Assembly (NCBI GenBank): GCA_022750115.1
Contig: JAKIWI010000001.1
Span: 1-64,000, forward strand
DNA: 64,000 bases
Source: Thermoplasmata archaeon
GTDB lineage: Archaea; Thermoplasmatota; Thermoplasmata; Lutacidiplasmatales; UBA184
Direction: 5' to 3'
Below are positions 8,349 to 17,095 of the stretch, in pieces (positions within the stretch are counted from its first letter, which is position 1; every line of letters starts with the position of its first letter). Made by a program: the position numbers and the translations under genes. The notes under the pieces are model-generated. The model was not told the origin of the DNA. It saw only the letters and a program-made list of their open reading frames with translations, and ran no database searches.

Positions 8349-11093
8349 GTGGACGGAGGAGTGCGCGCATCGCGCGGCGCGTTCGTGGTCTTGCTCGCCG
8401 CCGGAGTGCTGCTCCCGGCGCTCCTCGCCCTCTCGCCCAGCCTCGGCGCCGGTCACGCCCCCACCCCCGTCGCATTCGCGTCGGGCTCGCACCTTCGCTC
8501 GAGCGAGACCCCAAATGGAGCGCCGTCCGCTCCAAATGTCGGCAGTTCGCTCTCCCCGCTCACCGCCCAGAATCTCGAATGGATCCCTCTGAGCGGGTTC
8601 TCCGACCAAGCCCCCTCGGCGCGAGGAGGCGACGCCCTGGCATTCGACCCAGCGACCGGCTCGACCATCCTGTTCGGGGGGGATACGAACGGGTACTCAG
8701 TCTTCGGCGGCCCGCCGATGAACGACACGTGGAGTCTCGCGAACGGCTCCTGGAGCGAGCTCGCCCCCCCCACGGTCCCACCCGCATCGGAAGGCGACAG
8801 CCTCGCGTACGACCCGGCGATCGGGGCGCTGCTGCTCGTCGCCGTTACCCACACCGCAACCGACTCCGCGTGGAGCTCCACGACCTGGAGCTTCTCCTCC
8901 GGCACGTGGACGGAGCTGACCGGCGCCGGCCATGCGGACCCGTTCGCGTACGCCTCCATGGCCTACGACCCGTCACGGGGGGCTCTGGTCCGCTTCGGCG
9001 GGCTCACCGTAGATGGGTACGGAGCGTCCCAGGAGTCGAACCGCACCCAGATCTTCGACAACGGAAGCTGGAGGAACGCGACTCCAGGTCCCGCACCACC
9101 CGGGAGCTTCGGGAGCGCCGCGGCTTATGACCCGACCCTCGGCGGGATTGTCCTGTTCGGGGGGGAAAGCGCCGTTGCCGAACTCAACGAGACCTGGATG
9201 TTCGGGGACAGCGGCTGGACCGAGCTCGCCCCCACCCACCACCCCAGCGCGCGGGTGGGCGCGAGCGCCGCGTGGGATCCGCGCCTCGGCGCGGTCGTCC
9301 TGTCCGGGGGGACCGACGCTCTCGGCATGTACTGGGGCTACGACTCCAGCGCGAATCGGACGTGGGTCCTCCAGGCGGGGGACTGGAATTCGGTCCCGAC
9401 GCCATCCGCGATCCCGGTCGTGGCGATGGGCGCGGGCGCGTTCGACGCGCAGCTCGGCGCCGTCGTGAGCTTCGGCGGCTGGGGTTACCCGAATGCGACC
9501 GACGCCGCCGCCCAGTACGATGTGGGGCAGTACTACGGGCTGTACAACCCGACGTTTGCCGTCGCGAGAGCACCTGCGCCCGACGCCCAGGTGGCGTCGG
9601 GGCCGCACGAGGTCGGCGTGCCGGTCGGATTCTCCGACCTCTTGCGGTCGTTCTCGCCGAACGCGACGGACCTCTGGACGTTCGGGGATGGAGGTTCCAG
9701 TTCGGTCGCGGCCCCCTCGCACACCTTCGCGACACCGGGGACCTTTTCGGCCGATCTCAATGCCTCGCTCGTTCTGCCGGACGGGGTCAGCTGGGGCGAG
9801 AGCAACGCGACGGTCACCATCCTGCCGGCGCTCGGCGTACGCGTCGGAGCGTCGGGATCGTTCACCGACCCGTACCGACCGATCCAGATCGCCGCCGCCC
9901 TGACCGGCGGGGCGGCGCCGTTCGATCTCAATTGGAGCTTCGGCGACGGGAGCTCCGGGAACGGGAGTCTCGTCGTGCAGCACGCCTACGCGTCGCCCGG
10001 CACCTACCAGGTCCGCGTCCTCGCGACCGATGCTCTCGGCGTCGCCCGTGCCGCCCTGGCGACGGTCCACGTGGAGCCGTTCGCACAGGCCTACATCGCC
10101 GTCGCTTCGACCTTCTACGACCTCGGTCAGACGTTGACCCTCTCGACGGACACGGTGAACGGCTCGGGGCCGTTGTCGTTCTCCTACGAGGGCCTCCCCG
10201 ACGGATGCGCCTCGGTCAACTCACGCAACCTCACCTGCGTCCCAACCTCCACGGGAGCCTACTCGATCGAAGCGCTGGTTCGGGACGTCGACGGGGTCAC
10301 TGTCGGGAGCCCCCTGCAGACGGTCGTGATCTACCCGCCGTTGTCGGCCACCCTCCACGCCTCCAGTACTGCGATCGACGTCGGGCAATCGTTCTCGCTC
10401 GGCGCGGCGGTCGATAGTTTCGGGAGCGGGAACGTCTCGCTCACTCTCCCCACGAACCTCGGGTGCTTCCCCGTCGCCGCATTCCAAGCGGTCTGCACCC
10501 CGGGGTCGCCCGGTCTCTATCCGATCGCTGCGATGGTGGTCGACCGCGCGGGGGTCGGAGTCAGCCTCACGACGATGTCGGTCGTCGTGAGCCCGCGCGT
10601 CGCCCTGAACGCGACCGGACCGGGGACCCCGATCGCCCGCGGGACCGTCTATGTCCTCGCGCTGCAGACGTCCGGCGGGACCGCCCCGTACCGGTACTCC
10701 TACACGAGCCTCCCCGAGGGGTGCGTCTCGTTGAACGCGAGCACGTTCCGATGCTACGCCGCCCAGACGGGCGCCCTCGCGTTCGGTGCCACGGTCCTCG
10801 ACGCCGTCGGGGGGAACGCCACCGCGCACCTGGTCGTGTACGTCACCGGGGAATCGGTCGGACCGGCCCCGTTCGTCCCGCCGAGCGCGCCTCCGTCACT
10901 CCCGGGAGGGGTCGTGTTCTGGCTGGTCGTGGCGGCGGCCGTCGTCGAGATCGTCCTGTCCATTCGCTACGCGCGTCGTCCCCGCCGCCGACGGCGCTCC
11001 ACCGTCCGGAAAGGCTTATGGAGCGAGGCCGAGTCGGCGCCGCTCGATGGCTTCGACGACGACGGAGCTCTCGGAACGGAACCGTTCGCCTAG
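8349..11093 (+). CDS. Surface protein with kelch repeats, PKD domains and C-terminal anchor
   Basis: A 914-residue cell-surface protein with an N-terminal signal (FVVLLAAGVLLPALLAL). About six kelch-like blades follow (residues about 65-390), each built around LAFDPATG...LFGG and a Trp-containing strand. Two PKD-type beta-sandwiches come next (LWTFGDGG near 440 and LNWSFGDGS near 530). Then three repeats each carry one Cys pair in the pattern LPxGC...C...G.Y (about 600-830). It ends with a membrane helix near 850-872 and a very basic tail (RRPRRRRRS). Many N-x-S/T sites suggest glycosylation. Kelch propellers and PKD domains suggest binding of proteins or glycans outside the cell; the ligand is unknown. 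The start is GTG 8349 or the in-frame GTG at 8361. Confidence 0.85.
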   Translation: MDGGVRASRGAFVVLLAAGVLLPALLALSPSLGAGHAPTPVAFASGSHLRSSETPNGAPSAPNVGSSLSPLTAQNLEWIPLSGFSDQAPSARGGDALAFDPATGSTILFGGDTNGYSVFGGPPMNDTWSLANGSWSELAPPTVPPASEGDSLAYDPAIGALLLVAVTHTATDSAWSSTTWSFSSGTWTELTGAGHADPFAYASMAYDPSRGALVRFGGLTVDGYGASQESNRTQIFDNGSWRNATPGPAPPGSFGSAAAYDPTLGGIVLFGGESAVAELNETWMFGDSGWTELAPTHHPSARVGASAAWDPRLGAVVLSGGTDALGMYWGYDSSANRTWVLQAGDWNSVPTPSAIPVVAMGAGAFDAQLGAVVSFGGWGYPNATDAAAQYDVGQYYGLYNPTFAVARAPAPDAQVASGPHEVGVPVGFSDLLRSFSPNATDLWTFGDGGSSSVAAPSHTFATPGTFSADLNASLVLPDGVSWGESNATVTILPALGVRVGASGSFTDPYRPIQIAAALTGGAAPFDLNWSFGDGSSGNGSLVVQHAYASPGTYQVRVLATDALGVARAALATVHVEPFAQAYIAVASTFYDLGQTLTLSTDTVNGSGPLSFSYEGLPDGCASVNSRNLTCVPTSTGAYSIEALVRDVDGVTVGSPLQTVVIYPPLSATLHASSTAIDVGQSFSLGAAVDSFGSGNVSLTLPTNLGCFPVAAFQAVCTPGSPGLYPIAAMVVDRAGVGVSLTTMSVVVSPRVALNATGPGTPIARGTVYVLALQTSGGTAPYRYSYTSLPEGCVSLNASTFRCYAAQTGALAFGATVLDAVGGNATAHLVVYVTGESVGPAPFVPPSAPPSLPGGVVFWLVVAAAVVEIVLSIRYARRPRRRRRSTVRKGLWSEAESAPLDGFDDDGALGTEPFA
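11011..11020 (+). promoter_or_regulatory. Possible TATA box upstream of ribK
   Basis: AAGGCTTATG lies inside the end of the surface-protein gene. It is about 30 bases before an in-frame short ORF at 11047 and about 110 before the ribK ATG, so it may drive a transcript that begins at the short ORF. Confidence 0.35.
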
Positions 11094-11121
11094 CTCGGCC
11101 GTGGCCCCGGAGTCCGGGTAG
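11047..11121 (+). other. Possible 24-codon leader ORF upstream of ribK
   Basis: A short frame opens with ATG about 30 bases after a TATA-like element, encodes 24 residues (MASTTTELSE...) and ends with TAG at 11119-11121. It lies in the same frame as ribK, whose ATG follows six bases later. It overlaps the end of the upstream surface-protein gene in another frame, so chance is possible. It could be a leader peptide or an N-terminal extension interrupted by the TAG. Confidence 0.25.
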
Positions 11122-11127
11122 CGTACG

Positions 11128-11808
11128 ATGGCGGAAGCCGCGCGCGCCGCGAAGGGCCCGGAGCTCGCGATCCTGCGGCTCCTGGCCGGGCTCGGCGGCG
11201 GCCACACGCCGGTCGTCCTCACCTCCCGCGAGCTCGGCGAACGGGTCGGGATCAGCCAGCAGGCGGCGGACCGCCACCTCGTGTCGCTGGCGAAGCGCAA
11301 CCTCCTGACCCGCCAGCTCGCGGCGCGCCGCCAGCGGGTCTCGCTCACCCCCCCCGCGATGGAGCTCCTCCGCGTCGAGTACGAACAGTACCGCCGCATC
11401 TTCGAGGGCCCGGGCCGCCTCCGGTTCTCCGGCGACGTCGCTTCGGGTCTCGGCGAGGGACGCTACTACCTCATGCAGCCGGGGTACGTCGTCCAGTTCA
11501 CCGAGCGGCTCGGCTACACGCCGTACCCCGGTACGCTGAACGTCCGGGTGGGCGCGGCCGACCGGGAGCGGATCGACGCGGCGCGGCACTGGAAGGGGAT
11601 CCGCATCGACGGGTTTCAGGCGGCGGGACGAACGTTCGGCGGCGCGACCTGCTTCATCGCCCGAATCGGAGGTCGACCGTCCCATTGGATCGTGCCGGAC
11701 CGCACGCACCACACCGACGTGGCCGAATTCATCGCACCGGAGTTCCTCCGTGAGGCGCTCCCGGCGAAGGACGGCGACCGGGTCGCCGTTGAGATCGAGG
11801 AGGCCTAG
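11128..11808 (+). CDS. ribK: CTP-dependent riboflavin kinase with N-terminal HTH
   Basis: A 226-residue archaeal riboflavin kinase (DUF120 family), which makes FMN from riboflavin using CTP rather than ATP. Residues 1-90 form a winged helix (SRELGERVGISQQAADRHLV), the arrangement found in archaeal RibK/RbkR proteins that also regulate riboflavin genes. Residues about 95-226 are the kinase barrel, with LGYTPYPGTLNV in the nucleotide/flavin region and a C-terminal DRVAVEIEEA strand. It overlaps the next gene by one base (TAGTG), starting a three-gene operon with RaSEA and NadE. Autoregulation through the HTH is inferred from the family, not seen here. Confidence 0.93.
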   Translation: MAEAARAAKGPELAILRLLAGLGGGHTPVVLTSRELGERVGISQQAADRHLVSLAKRNLLTRQLAARRQRVSLTPPAMELLRVEYEQYRRIFEGPGRLRFSGDVASGLGEGRYYLMQPGYVVQFTERLGYTPYPGTLNVRVGAADRERIDAARHWKGIRIDGFQAAGRTFGGATCFIARIGGRPSHWIVPDRTHHTDVAEFIAPEFLREALPAKDGDRVAVEIEEA

Positions 11809-12827
11809 TGCCGGAGTCGGTCGCCCGCACGGTCGCGCGCGAGCGACGACCCTCCCCCCGTTCTCCCCCGACCGCCCGCGAACCGGTGAACGTCTGGTCG
11901 GAGGACGAGGCGCTCGGATCCGAGCGCGTCCGCGCCTTCGTGGCGATCCTGCGGACGCGCGGGTGCTACTGGGCCGATGTGAAGGGGTGCTCGATGTGCG
12001 GCTATGCGAAGGACACGCTCGGCCGCTCGGCGAGCTCCGAGGAGCTCGGCGAGCAGCTCGACCGGATCCTCGCCCGCTACCGCGACGAGCCGTACGTGAA
12101 GCTGTACACGTCGGGCAGCTTTCTCGACGACCGCGAGGTCGACCCGGCGTCTCGGGTCCGCATCGCGAGCGCCTTCCGGGGCCGCGCCCAACGACTCCTG
12201 TTCGAGACGCTGCCCGAGTTCGCGGTCCCGACGATGATTGGTCCCGTGCGGGACGCGTTCGGGGGGGAGCTCGAGGTCGCCCTCGGGCTCGAGTCGACGC
12301 AGCCGGAGGTCCTCGGGCGGCTCATCAACAAGGGGTCTCCCCCGTCGGACTACTTGGCGGCCGCCGACCGCGTCCGAGCAGCCGGGGCTCGGGCGAAGGC
12401 CTACCTCCTCCTCAAGCCGCCGTACCTGACGGAGGCCGAGTCGGTGACGGACGTCGTCCGTTCGGTCGAGGTCGCGCACGGCCGCTTCGACGCGTTCTCG
12501 GTGAACCCCGTCCACATCCAGAACGGGACGGTCGTCGAGTGGCTGTTCCGCCGGGGCCGCTACCGCCCGCCGTGGCTGTGGAGCCTCGTCGCGGCGATGC
12601 GGGCGGGGTCGGCCCTGCGTGGGTCGGCCCGCTTCGTGACGTTCCCGACCGCCGGCGGGCTCCCTCGGGGCCCCCACAACTGCGGGAAGTGCGACGCGCG
12701 CGTCCTCGCCGCCCTCGAGGAGGCGTCGCTCTCGCAGAAGTTCGACGGCCTCGTCGACCTCGACTGCGCCTGTCGCACCGACTACGAGCGACTCCGGGAC
12801 CTCGAGGGGATCGGGGTCGAGGCGTGA
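11808..12827 (+). CDS. Archaeosine synthase radical SAM subunit (RaSEA)
   Basis: A 339-residue radical SAM enzyme of the archaeosine group. With ArcS it converts the lysine-adducted preQ0 at tRNA position 15 to archaeosine (known for RaSEA). The cluster motif is CYWADVKGCSMCGY at residues 53-66, i.e. CX7CX2C, which is diagnostic for this subfamily. YTSGSFLDDREV and EVALGLEST are typical later blocks. C-terminal cysteines (NCGKCDAR, DLDCAC) probably bind a further metal. The start is GTG sharing a base with the ribK stop; the first ~27 residues are basic and low complexity, so a later start is possible. The arcS partner gene is not in this window. Confidence 0.9.
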   Translation: MPESVARTVARERRPSPRSPPTAREPVNVWSEDEALGSERVRAFVAILRTRGCYWADVKGCSMCGYAKDTLGRSASSEELGEQLDRILARYRDEPYVKLYTSGSFLDDREVDPASRVRIASAFRGRAQRLLFETLPEFAVPTMIGPVRDAFGGELEVALGLESTQPEVLGRLINKGSPPSDYLAAADRVRAAGARAKAYLLLKPPYLTEAESVTDVVRSVEVAHGRFDAFSVNPVHIQNGTVVEWLFRRGRYRPPWLWSLVAAMRAGSALRGSARFVTFPTAGGLPRGPHNCGKCDARVLAALEEASLSQKFDGLVDLDCACRTDYERLRDLEGIGVEA

Positions 12828-13633
12828 GCGCGCTCTCGCCACGACTCCCATCGTACGCGCGGGACGCGATCGTCCGGTTCCTCCAGTCGCACCTCGACGG
12901 CCCCCCGTCCCGCCGGGCGCTCGTTGGCCTCTCGGGCGGAATCGATTCGGCGCTGGTTGCGCGGCTCCTCGTCGAGGCGGTCGGGGCCCCCCGGGTCATC
13001 GGCGTTCTGTTGCGAGGCGAGATGTACCCCGAGCCGCTCCGTGCCGAGACCCGCGCCTTCGCCGCCCGCCTCGGGATCGAGCTCCGGGACATCCCGGTCG
13101 GCGCGGCGGTCGCGGCCGTGACCTCGCTGGTACCGGAGGCGGGGGACCGGATGTCGACGGGCAACGTCGTCGCACGGTTGCGGATGACGGTCGACTACGC
13201 CCTCGCGCGCCATCTCAACGCGCTCGTCGTTGGGACGGGGAACAAGTCCGAGCTGTTGCTCGGCTATTTCACGAAATACGGGGACGGCGGGGTCGACCTC
13301 CTGCCGATCGGAGACCTCTACAAGACCGAGGTCCGCGCCCTGGCGGCGGACCTCGACCTCCCGGCGGCGATCCGGGCACGGGCCCCCTCGGCCGGATTCT
13401 GGGAAGGGCAGACCGACGAGGAGGAGCTCGGGCTGCCCTACGAGGCGATCGACCGGATCCTCCGCGGCCTCGAGGAGCTCCGCGAGCCCGAGGAGATCGC
13501 GGGTCTCACTGGGATCCCGCGTCCGGACATCGACGCGGTCGTGGCCCGAGTCGCCCAGAACCGCCACAAGCGCCGCCCGGTGCCGATCCCCAAGCTGTCG
13601 CTCCGCACCGTCGGTCTCGACTGGCGAGACTGA
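12824..13633 (+). CDS. nadE: NH3-dependent NAD+ synthetase
   Basis: A 269-residue NadE that amidates nicotinic acid adenine dinucleotide to NAD+ with ATP and ammonia. The P-loop of the N-type ATP pyrophosphatase is VGLSGGIDSALVARLL near residue 35. NVVARLRMTVDYALA, GTGNKSELLLGYFTKYGDGG and LPIGDLYKTEVRALA are the family's substrate and metal-binding blocks. There is no glutaminase (CN hydrolase) domain, hence ammonia-dependent. The GTG start overlaps the RaSEA stop by four bases (GTGA), giving tight translational coupling in the ribK operon, where flavin and nicotinamide cofactor synthesis are therefore co-expressed. Confidence 0.95.
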   Translation: MSALSPRLPSYARDAIVRFLQSHLDGPPSRRALVGLSGGIDSALVARLLVEAVGAPRVIGVLLRGEMYPEPLRAETRAFAARLGIELRDIPVGAAVAAVTSLVPEAGDRMSTGNVVARLRMTVDYALARHLNALVVGTGNKSELLLGYFTKYGDGGVDLLPIGDLYKTEVRALAADLDLPAAIRARAPSAGFWEGQTDEEELGLPYEAIDRILRGLEELREPEEIAGLTGIPRPDIDAVVARVAQNRHKRRPVPIPKLSLRTVGLDWRD

Positions 13634-13670
13634 CCCACCGCGTCCAGATCCGAGCGCGGCCGGGGATGCT

Positions 13671-15239
13671 CTAGTCGAGCTCGTCGACCGTCGCGTTCGC
13701 GGCGATCGGTCCCGAATACCACCGCGCGGGGTTGACGGCATACGCCGGATTCCCGAGGATCCCGGGGCTCGCGAGCCCCGGAGGGTACGGCGAGAACGGG
13801 TAGCTCGCGAACAGCGGCGACGTGGGGAAGAACATCGGCGCGCGCGGCGCCTGGTTGAAGTCGAAGAACGCGAGCGGGAGCGGAGCGTTGCAGTCGCGCA
13901 CGGTGAGGCAGCCGAGGTTGAACCGCCACTCGATGAAGTGGAGGAGCGACTCGAAGTACAGTTCGGAATGGACCACGGTCCCCGCCGGCGTGTAGGGGCT
14001 GATCACGAGAAGCGGCACGCGGAAACTGAGCCCGAGCGAGTCGATCCGCGGCGGCGCGACGTGGTCGTAGAACCCGCCGTAGTCGTCCCAGGTGACGAAG
14101 ATCGCGGTCGAGCTCCACTCGGGCGACGCCTCGACGGAGTTGACGACGCTCGCCACGAACCCTTGGCCATCGGAGAGGTTCGCCGGTGGGTGGTCGGAGA
14201 ACGTCGCGTTCGGGATGATCCACGAGACGTCCGGCAGGGTCCCGTTCGCGGAGTCATTGAAAAATTGGCTTCGCTGCGTGAAATGCGACGAGTACCAGGA
14301 TGTGTACGACTCCGCCCGCGCCGCGAGCGGGTTCCAGTAGCTGTACGCCCCTTCTGGGTACTGATAGGAGATCGCGACCTCGTACGAGCCGAGGGACTTG
14401 TCGTAGTACTTCCAGGTCGTCGACGGCGAGTTGTTGAGCAGGTCCTGGACCGTGCGGGTCGCGTTCGACTGGTTCAGGTACAGGTGCTTCGCCTCCCAGC
14501 CTCGCAGAAGGACCGTGACGTTCTCCGAGGTGGGGGGCGCTTTCCCGGCCAAGAGGTACCAGTGGTTGGGCAGCGAATACGAGAGCGCGGACGAGAACGT
14601 GTGGTCGCCGAGGCCGTACTCCTGGGCGAGGTCCCAGTAGACCGGGACCGTCGAGCGGTCGTAGTAGCCGAACGGCAACACGCCGGACTCCTCGGCGGCG
14701 TAGAATCCGTCCATCCGCCCGTTGTCGAGGGACTGGGTCGACGCGTTCCACTCGTGCGGGGGATTCCCCGTCTCGAGCTGGGATTTCGTGAACGGGTAGG
14801 GGGCGATGCACCCGGCGGTGGTGTTGTTCGGGTAGTAGGGGACGCACGTCGCGCCGGGAATGCCGTCCGCGGCCGTCGGGCAGTGCGGACCGACGTAGAG
14901 GCAGTACGTTCCGAACAGATTGTCGTACGGGTGGTTCTCCATCACAAGGACGACGATGTGCTTGATCGGGATGCCGCCGGGGGAAGCGGCCGGGGGCAGG
15001 GAGGCGACGTAGACGACTGGGATGGTGATCGCGACGACGACCAGGACGACCAAGATCGCCGAGCGCAGCCGACCGCGGGGGAACAGGGACATTCGGTTCG
15101 GCGCTCGCGGTGCGTGAGGAGGTCGGGAGGGAGTCGGCGTACCATGCGGGGCGGGTCGTCGTGGAGGGCCTGCGGGCCGGGGAGGGTTCCCGGACCGGGG
15201 AGGGTTCGCGGGTCGTGAAGGACCGGAGGACTGTGACAT
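13671..15239 (-). CDS. Membrane-anchored phospholipase C/acid phosphatase-type phosphoesterase, copy 1
   Basis: A 522-residue phosphoesterase of the PF04185 family (phospholipase C / AcpA acid phosphatase type), probably cleaving phosphoesters outside the cell. A Pro/Arg-rich cytoplasmic head precedes a membrane anchor at about residues 59-80. The catalytic domain then shows [10 protein letters not shown] (101-110), [28 protein letters not shown] and RVPLLVISPYTP, which carry the metal and nucleophile ligands of the family. There are many sequons (NNT, NAS, NVT, NAT, NGT, NLS). The ATG at 15239 is preferred over an adjacent GTG. It is the downstream copy of a tandem pair but has its own promoter element (15279-15293). 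The head is longer than in copy 2. Confidence 0.85.
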   Translation of the reverse strand: MSQSSGPSRPANPPRSGNPPRPAGPPRRPAPHGTPTPSRPPHAPRAPNRMSLFPRGRLRSAILVVLVVVAITIPVVYVASLPPAASPGGIPIKHIVVLVMENHPYDNLFGTYCLYVGPHCPTAADGIPGATCVPYYPNNTTAGCIAPYPFTKSQLETGNPPHEWNASTQSLDNGRMDGFYAAEESGVLPFGYYDRSTVPVYWDLAQEYGLGDHTFSSALSYSLPNHWYLLAGKAPPTSENVTVLLRGWEAKHLYLNQSNATRTVQDLLNNSPSTTWKYYDKSLGSYEVAISYQYPEGAYSYWNPLAARAESYTSWYSSHFTQRSQFFNDSANGTLPDVSWIIPNATFSDHPPANLSDGQGFVASVVNSVEASPEWSSTAIFVTWDDYGGFYDHVAPPRIDSLGLSFRVPLLVISPYTPAGTVVHSELYFESLLHFIEWRFNLGCLTVRDCNAPLPLAFFDFNQAPRAPMFFPTSPLFASYPFSPYPPGLASPGILGNPAYAVNPARWYSGPIAANATVDELD

Positions 15240-15278
15240 CACGAATCCAAGAAGCCGAGCGGAACGAGGCGGGTTGGT

Positions 15279-15293
15279 GGATACCGTTTCGCC
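15279..15293 (-). promoter_or_regulatory. Conserved upstream element of phosphoesterase copy 1
   Basis: The reverse strand reads GGCGAAACGGTATCC, identical to the element upstream of copy 2 and at almost the same distance from the start (40 versus 42 bases). GCGAAAC followed by GGTATCC resembles a BRE plus a weak TATA box. Confidence 0.5.
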
Positions 15294-15410
15294 TGCTTCT
15301 CCGACTCGTCTCAGCCGGCATGGGGCCGAGAGCCTCCGTCGGGTGCTCCCGGAGCACTCTCGGGAAGAGGGAATGGCGGGCGGTTTGGCGAGCCGGTCGA
15401 ACGGGCCCCG

Positions 15411-16880
15411 CTAGTCCAGGTCATCGACCGTCGCGTTCGCGGGAGGCGGCCCGGTGTCCCAGCGCGCCGGGTTGATGGCGAAGTCCGGGTTGGCGAGGAT
15501 GCCGGGCGTCGCGCCCCCGGTGACGTAGCCGGGGTCGGGGTAGGTCGCGGCTGCGGCGGTCGTCGGAAAGAACAGGGGCGAGCGCGGAGGCATTCCGAAG
15601 TCGAAATAGGCGAGCGGCAGCGGCGCCCCGCAGTCCCGGACCGTCAGGCATCCCAGATTGAAGCGCCACTCGATGAATCGCAGCAGCGACTCGAAGTACA
15701 TCTCCGAGTGAACGACGAGCCCGGCGGGCGTGAAGGGGCTGATCACGATCAGCGGGACCCGGAAGCTGAGGCCGAGCGGGTCGATGCGGGGCGGGGCGAC
15801 GTGGTCGTAGAACCCGCCGAAATCGTCCCAGGTAAGGAAGATCGCGGTCGAACTCCACTCGGTCGACGCCGCGACGGCGTCGACGATGCTCGCCACGAAC
15901 GACTCGCCATCGGAGAGGTTCGCCGGCGGGTGGTCGGAGAACGACGCGTCGGGGATGACCCACGACACGTCCGGAAGCCGCCCATCCGACGCATCGGTGA
16001 AGAACTGGCTCCGAGCGACGAAGTGCGACTCGTACCACGAGGTGTACGACTCCGCCCGGGCCGCGAGCGGGTTCCAGTAGCTGTACGCCCCCGATGCGTA
16101 GGGTGAGGAGATCGCGGCGTGGTAGCTCCCGAGGGCGCCGTCGTAGTACGCCCAGGTCGTCGAGGGCGAGTTGTTCAGCAGGTCCTGGACCGTGCGAGTG
16201 GCGTTCGCGTGGTTCAGGTAGTCGTGTTTCGCCGTCCATCCGCCGAGCAGGACGGTGGTGTTGATCGCCTCCGGGGGCGCCTGCCCGGCGAGGAGGTACC
16301 AATGGTTCGGGAGGGAGTAGGAGAGCGCCGAGGAGTACAGATGGTCCCCGAGTCCGTACTCCTGGGCCATATCCCAGTAGACCGGCAGCGTCGTGCCGTT
16401 GTAGTGGCCGAACGGGGCGACGCCGGATTTCTCGGTGACGTAGAACCCGTCCATCTTCCCTCCGTCGATGGAGCCGATGGAGGCGTTCCACTCGTGAGGA
16501 GGGTCGGTCGTGACGAGCTGGGCGTTCGTGAGCGCGTACGGGGCGATGCAGCCGGCAGCGGTGAAGTTCGGGTGGTACGGGACGCAAGTGCCGCTGGGAA
16601 TGCCGTTCGCGGGGTCGGGACAGTGGGGGCCGACAGCGAGACAGTACGTGCCGAACAAATTGTCGTACGGATGGTTCTCCATCATCACGACGATGATGTG
16701 CTGGATCGGTACGTCGTTCGCGGGGAGCGCCGGGGACATCGAGCCGAAGTAGACCACCGGGACGGCGATGGCGAGGATGATCACCGCCACGGCGATCGCG
16801 GCGCCGACGCCGGGTTCCGAGGGGGCTCGGGCCCTTGGGCCCGGGGCAGAGGGGCCTGGAGAGACCGCACTCCCGGACAT
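15411..16880 (-). CDS. Membrane-anchored phospholipase C/acid phosphatase-type phosphoesterase, copy 2
   Basis: A 489-residue paralogue of the neighbouring copy, collinear through the whole catalytic domain and ending with nearly the same C-terminus (ANATVDDLD versus ANATVDELD). A short Pro/Ala head is followed by a membrane anchor at about 26-47, so the enzyme faces outward. [10 protein letters not shown] (68-77), [28 protein letters not shown] and [12 protein letters not shown] give the PF04185 catalytic set. The start at 16880 is supported by GATTCG immediately before the ATG, also present just upstream of copy 1. It is transcribed ahead of copy 1 with a 171-base spacer, so the pair looks like a recent tandem duplication with separate promoters. 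Confidence 0.85.
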   Translation of the reverse strand: MSGSAVSPGPSAPGPRARAPSEPGVGAAIAVAVIILAIAVPVVYFGSMSPALPANDVPIQHIIVVMMENHPYDNLFGTYCLAVGPHCPDPANGIPSGTCVPYHPNFTAAGCIAPYALTNAQLVTTDPPHEWNASIGSIDGGKMDGFYVTEKSGVAPFGHYNGTTLPVYWDMAQEYGLGDHLYSSALSYSLPNHWYLLAGQAPPEAINTTVLLGGWTAKHDYLNHANATRTVQDLLNNSPSTTWAYYDGALGSYHAAISSPYASGAYSYWNPLAARAESYTSWYESHFVARSQFFTDASDGRLPDVSWVIPDASFSDHPPANLSDGESFVASIVDAVAASTEWSSTAIFLTWDDFGGFYDHVAPPRIDPLGLSFRVPLIVISPFTPAGLVVHSEMYFESLLRFIEWRFNLGCLTVRDCGAPLPLAYFDFGMPPRSPLFFPTTAAAATYPDPGYVTGGATPGILANPDFAINPARWDTGPPPANATVDDLD

Positions 16881-16921
16881 CGAATCGTGACCTGTCGGAG
16901 GTCGGATGGAACCGGAGCGGG

Positions 16922-16936
16922 GGATACCGTTTCGCC
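16922..16936 (-). promoter_or_regulatory. Conserved upstream element of phosphoesterase copy 2
   Basis: The same 15-base sequence as at 15279-15293, 42 bases before the start codon, while the bases around it have diverged. This is the expected look of a retained promoter. Confidence 0.5.
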
Positions 16937-17095
16937 CTCCGCGCCGCGCCGGAAGGGTGGTGCCGCGCCCGTGCCACTATCGGAGCACCGACCGTGCCGG
17001 TCGGGGAGGCCGCACCGCTCGGGATAGCCTTTTAGCGCGCGCGGACTCGGCGGCATCGATTCCCCGCGGTCGGCGGGTGCGCGCGAAGGCTTCGG

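Noticed and set aside
11119-11121. TAG before ribK as a pyrrolysine codon
   Set aside because: No pyl genes or other in-frame TAG cases are visible here, and ribK has a good ATG six bases later, so this remains only a note within the leader-ORF finding.
13634-13670. Terminators at convergent gene ends
   Set aside because: The convergent spacers here and at 7024-7032, 46931-46970 and 49669-49686 lack T-runs or convincing hairpins, so no terminator is claimed.
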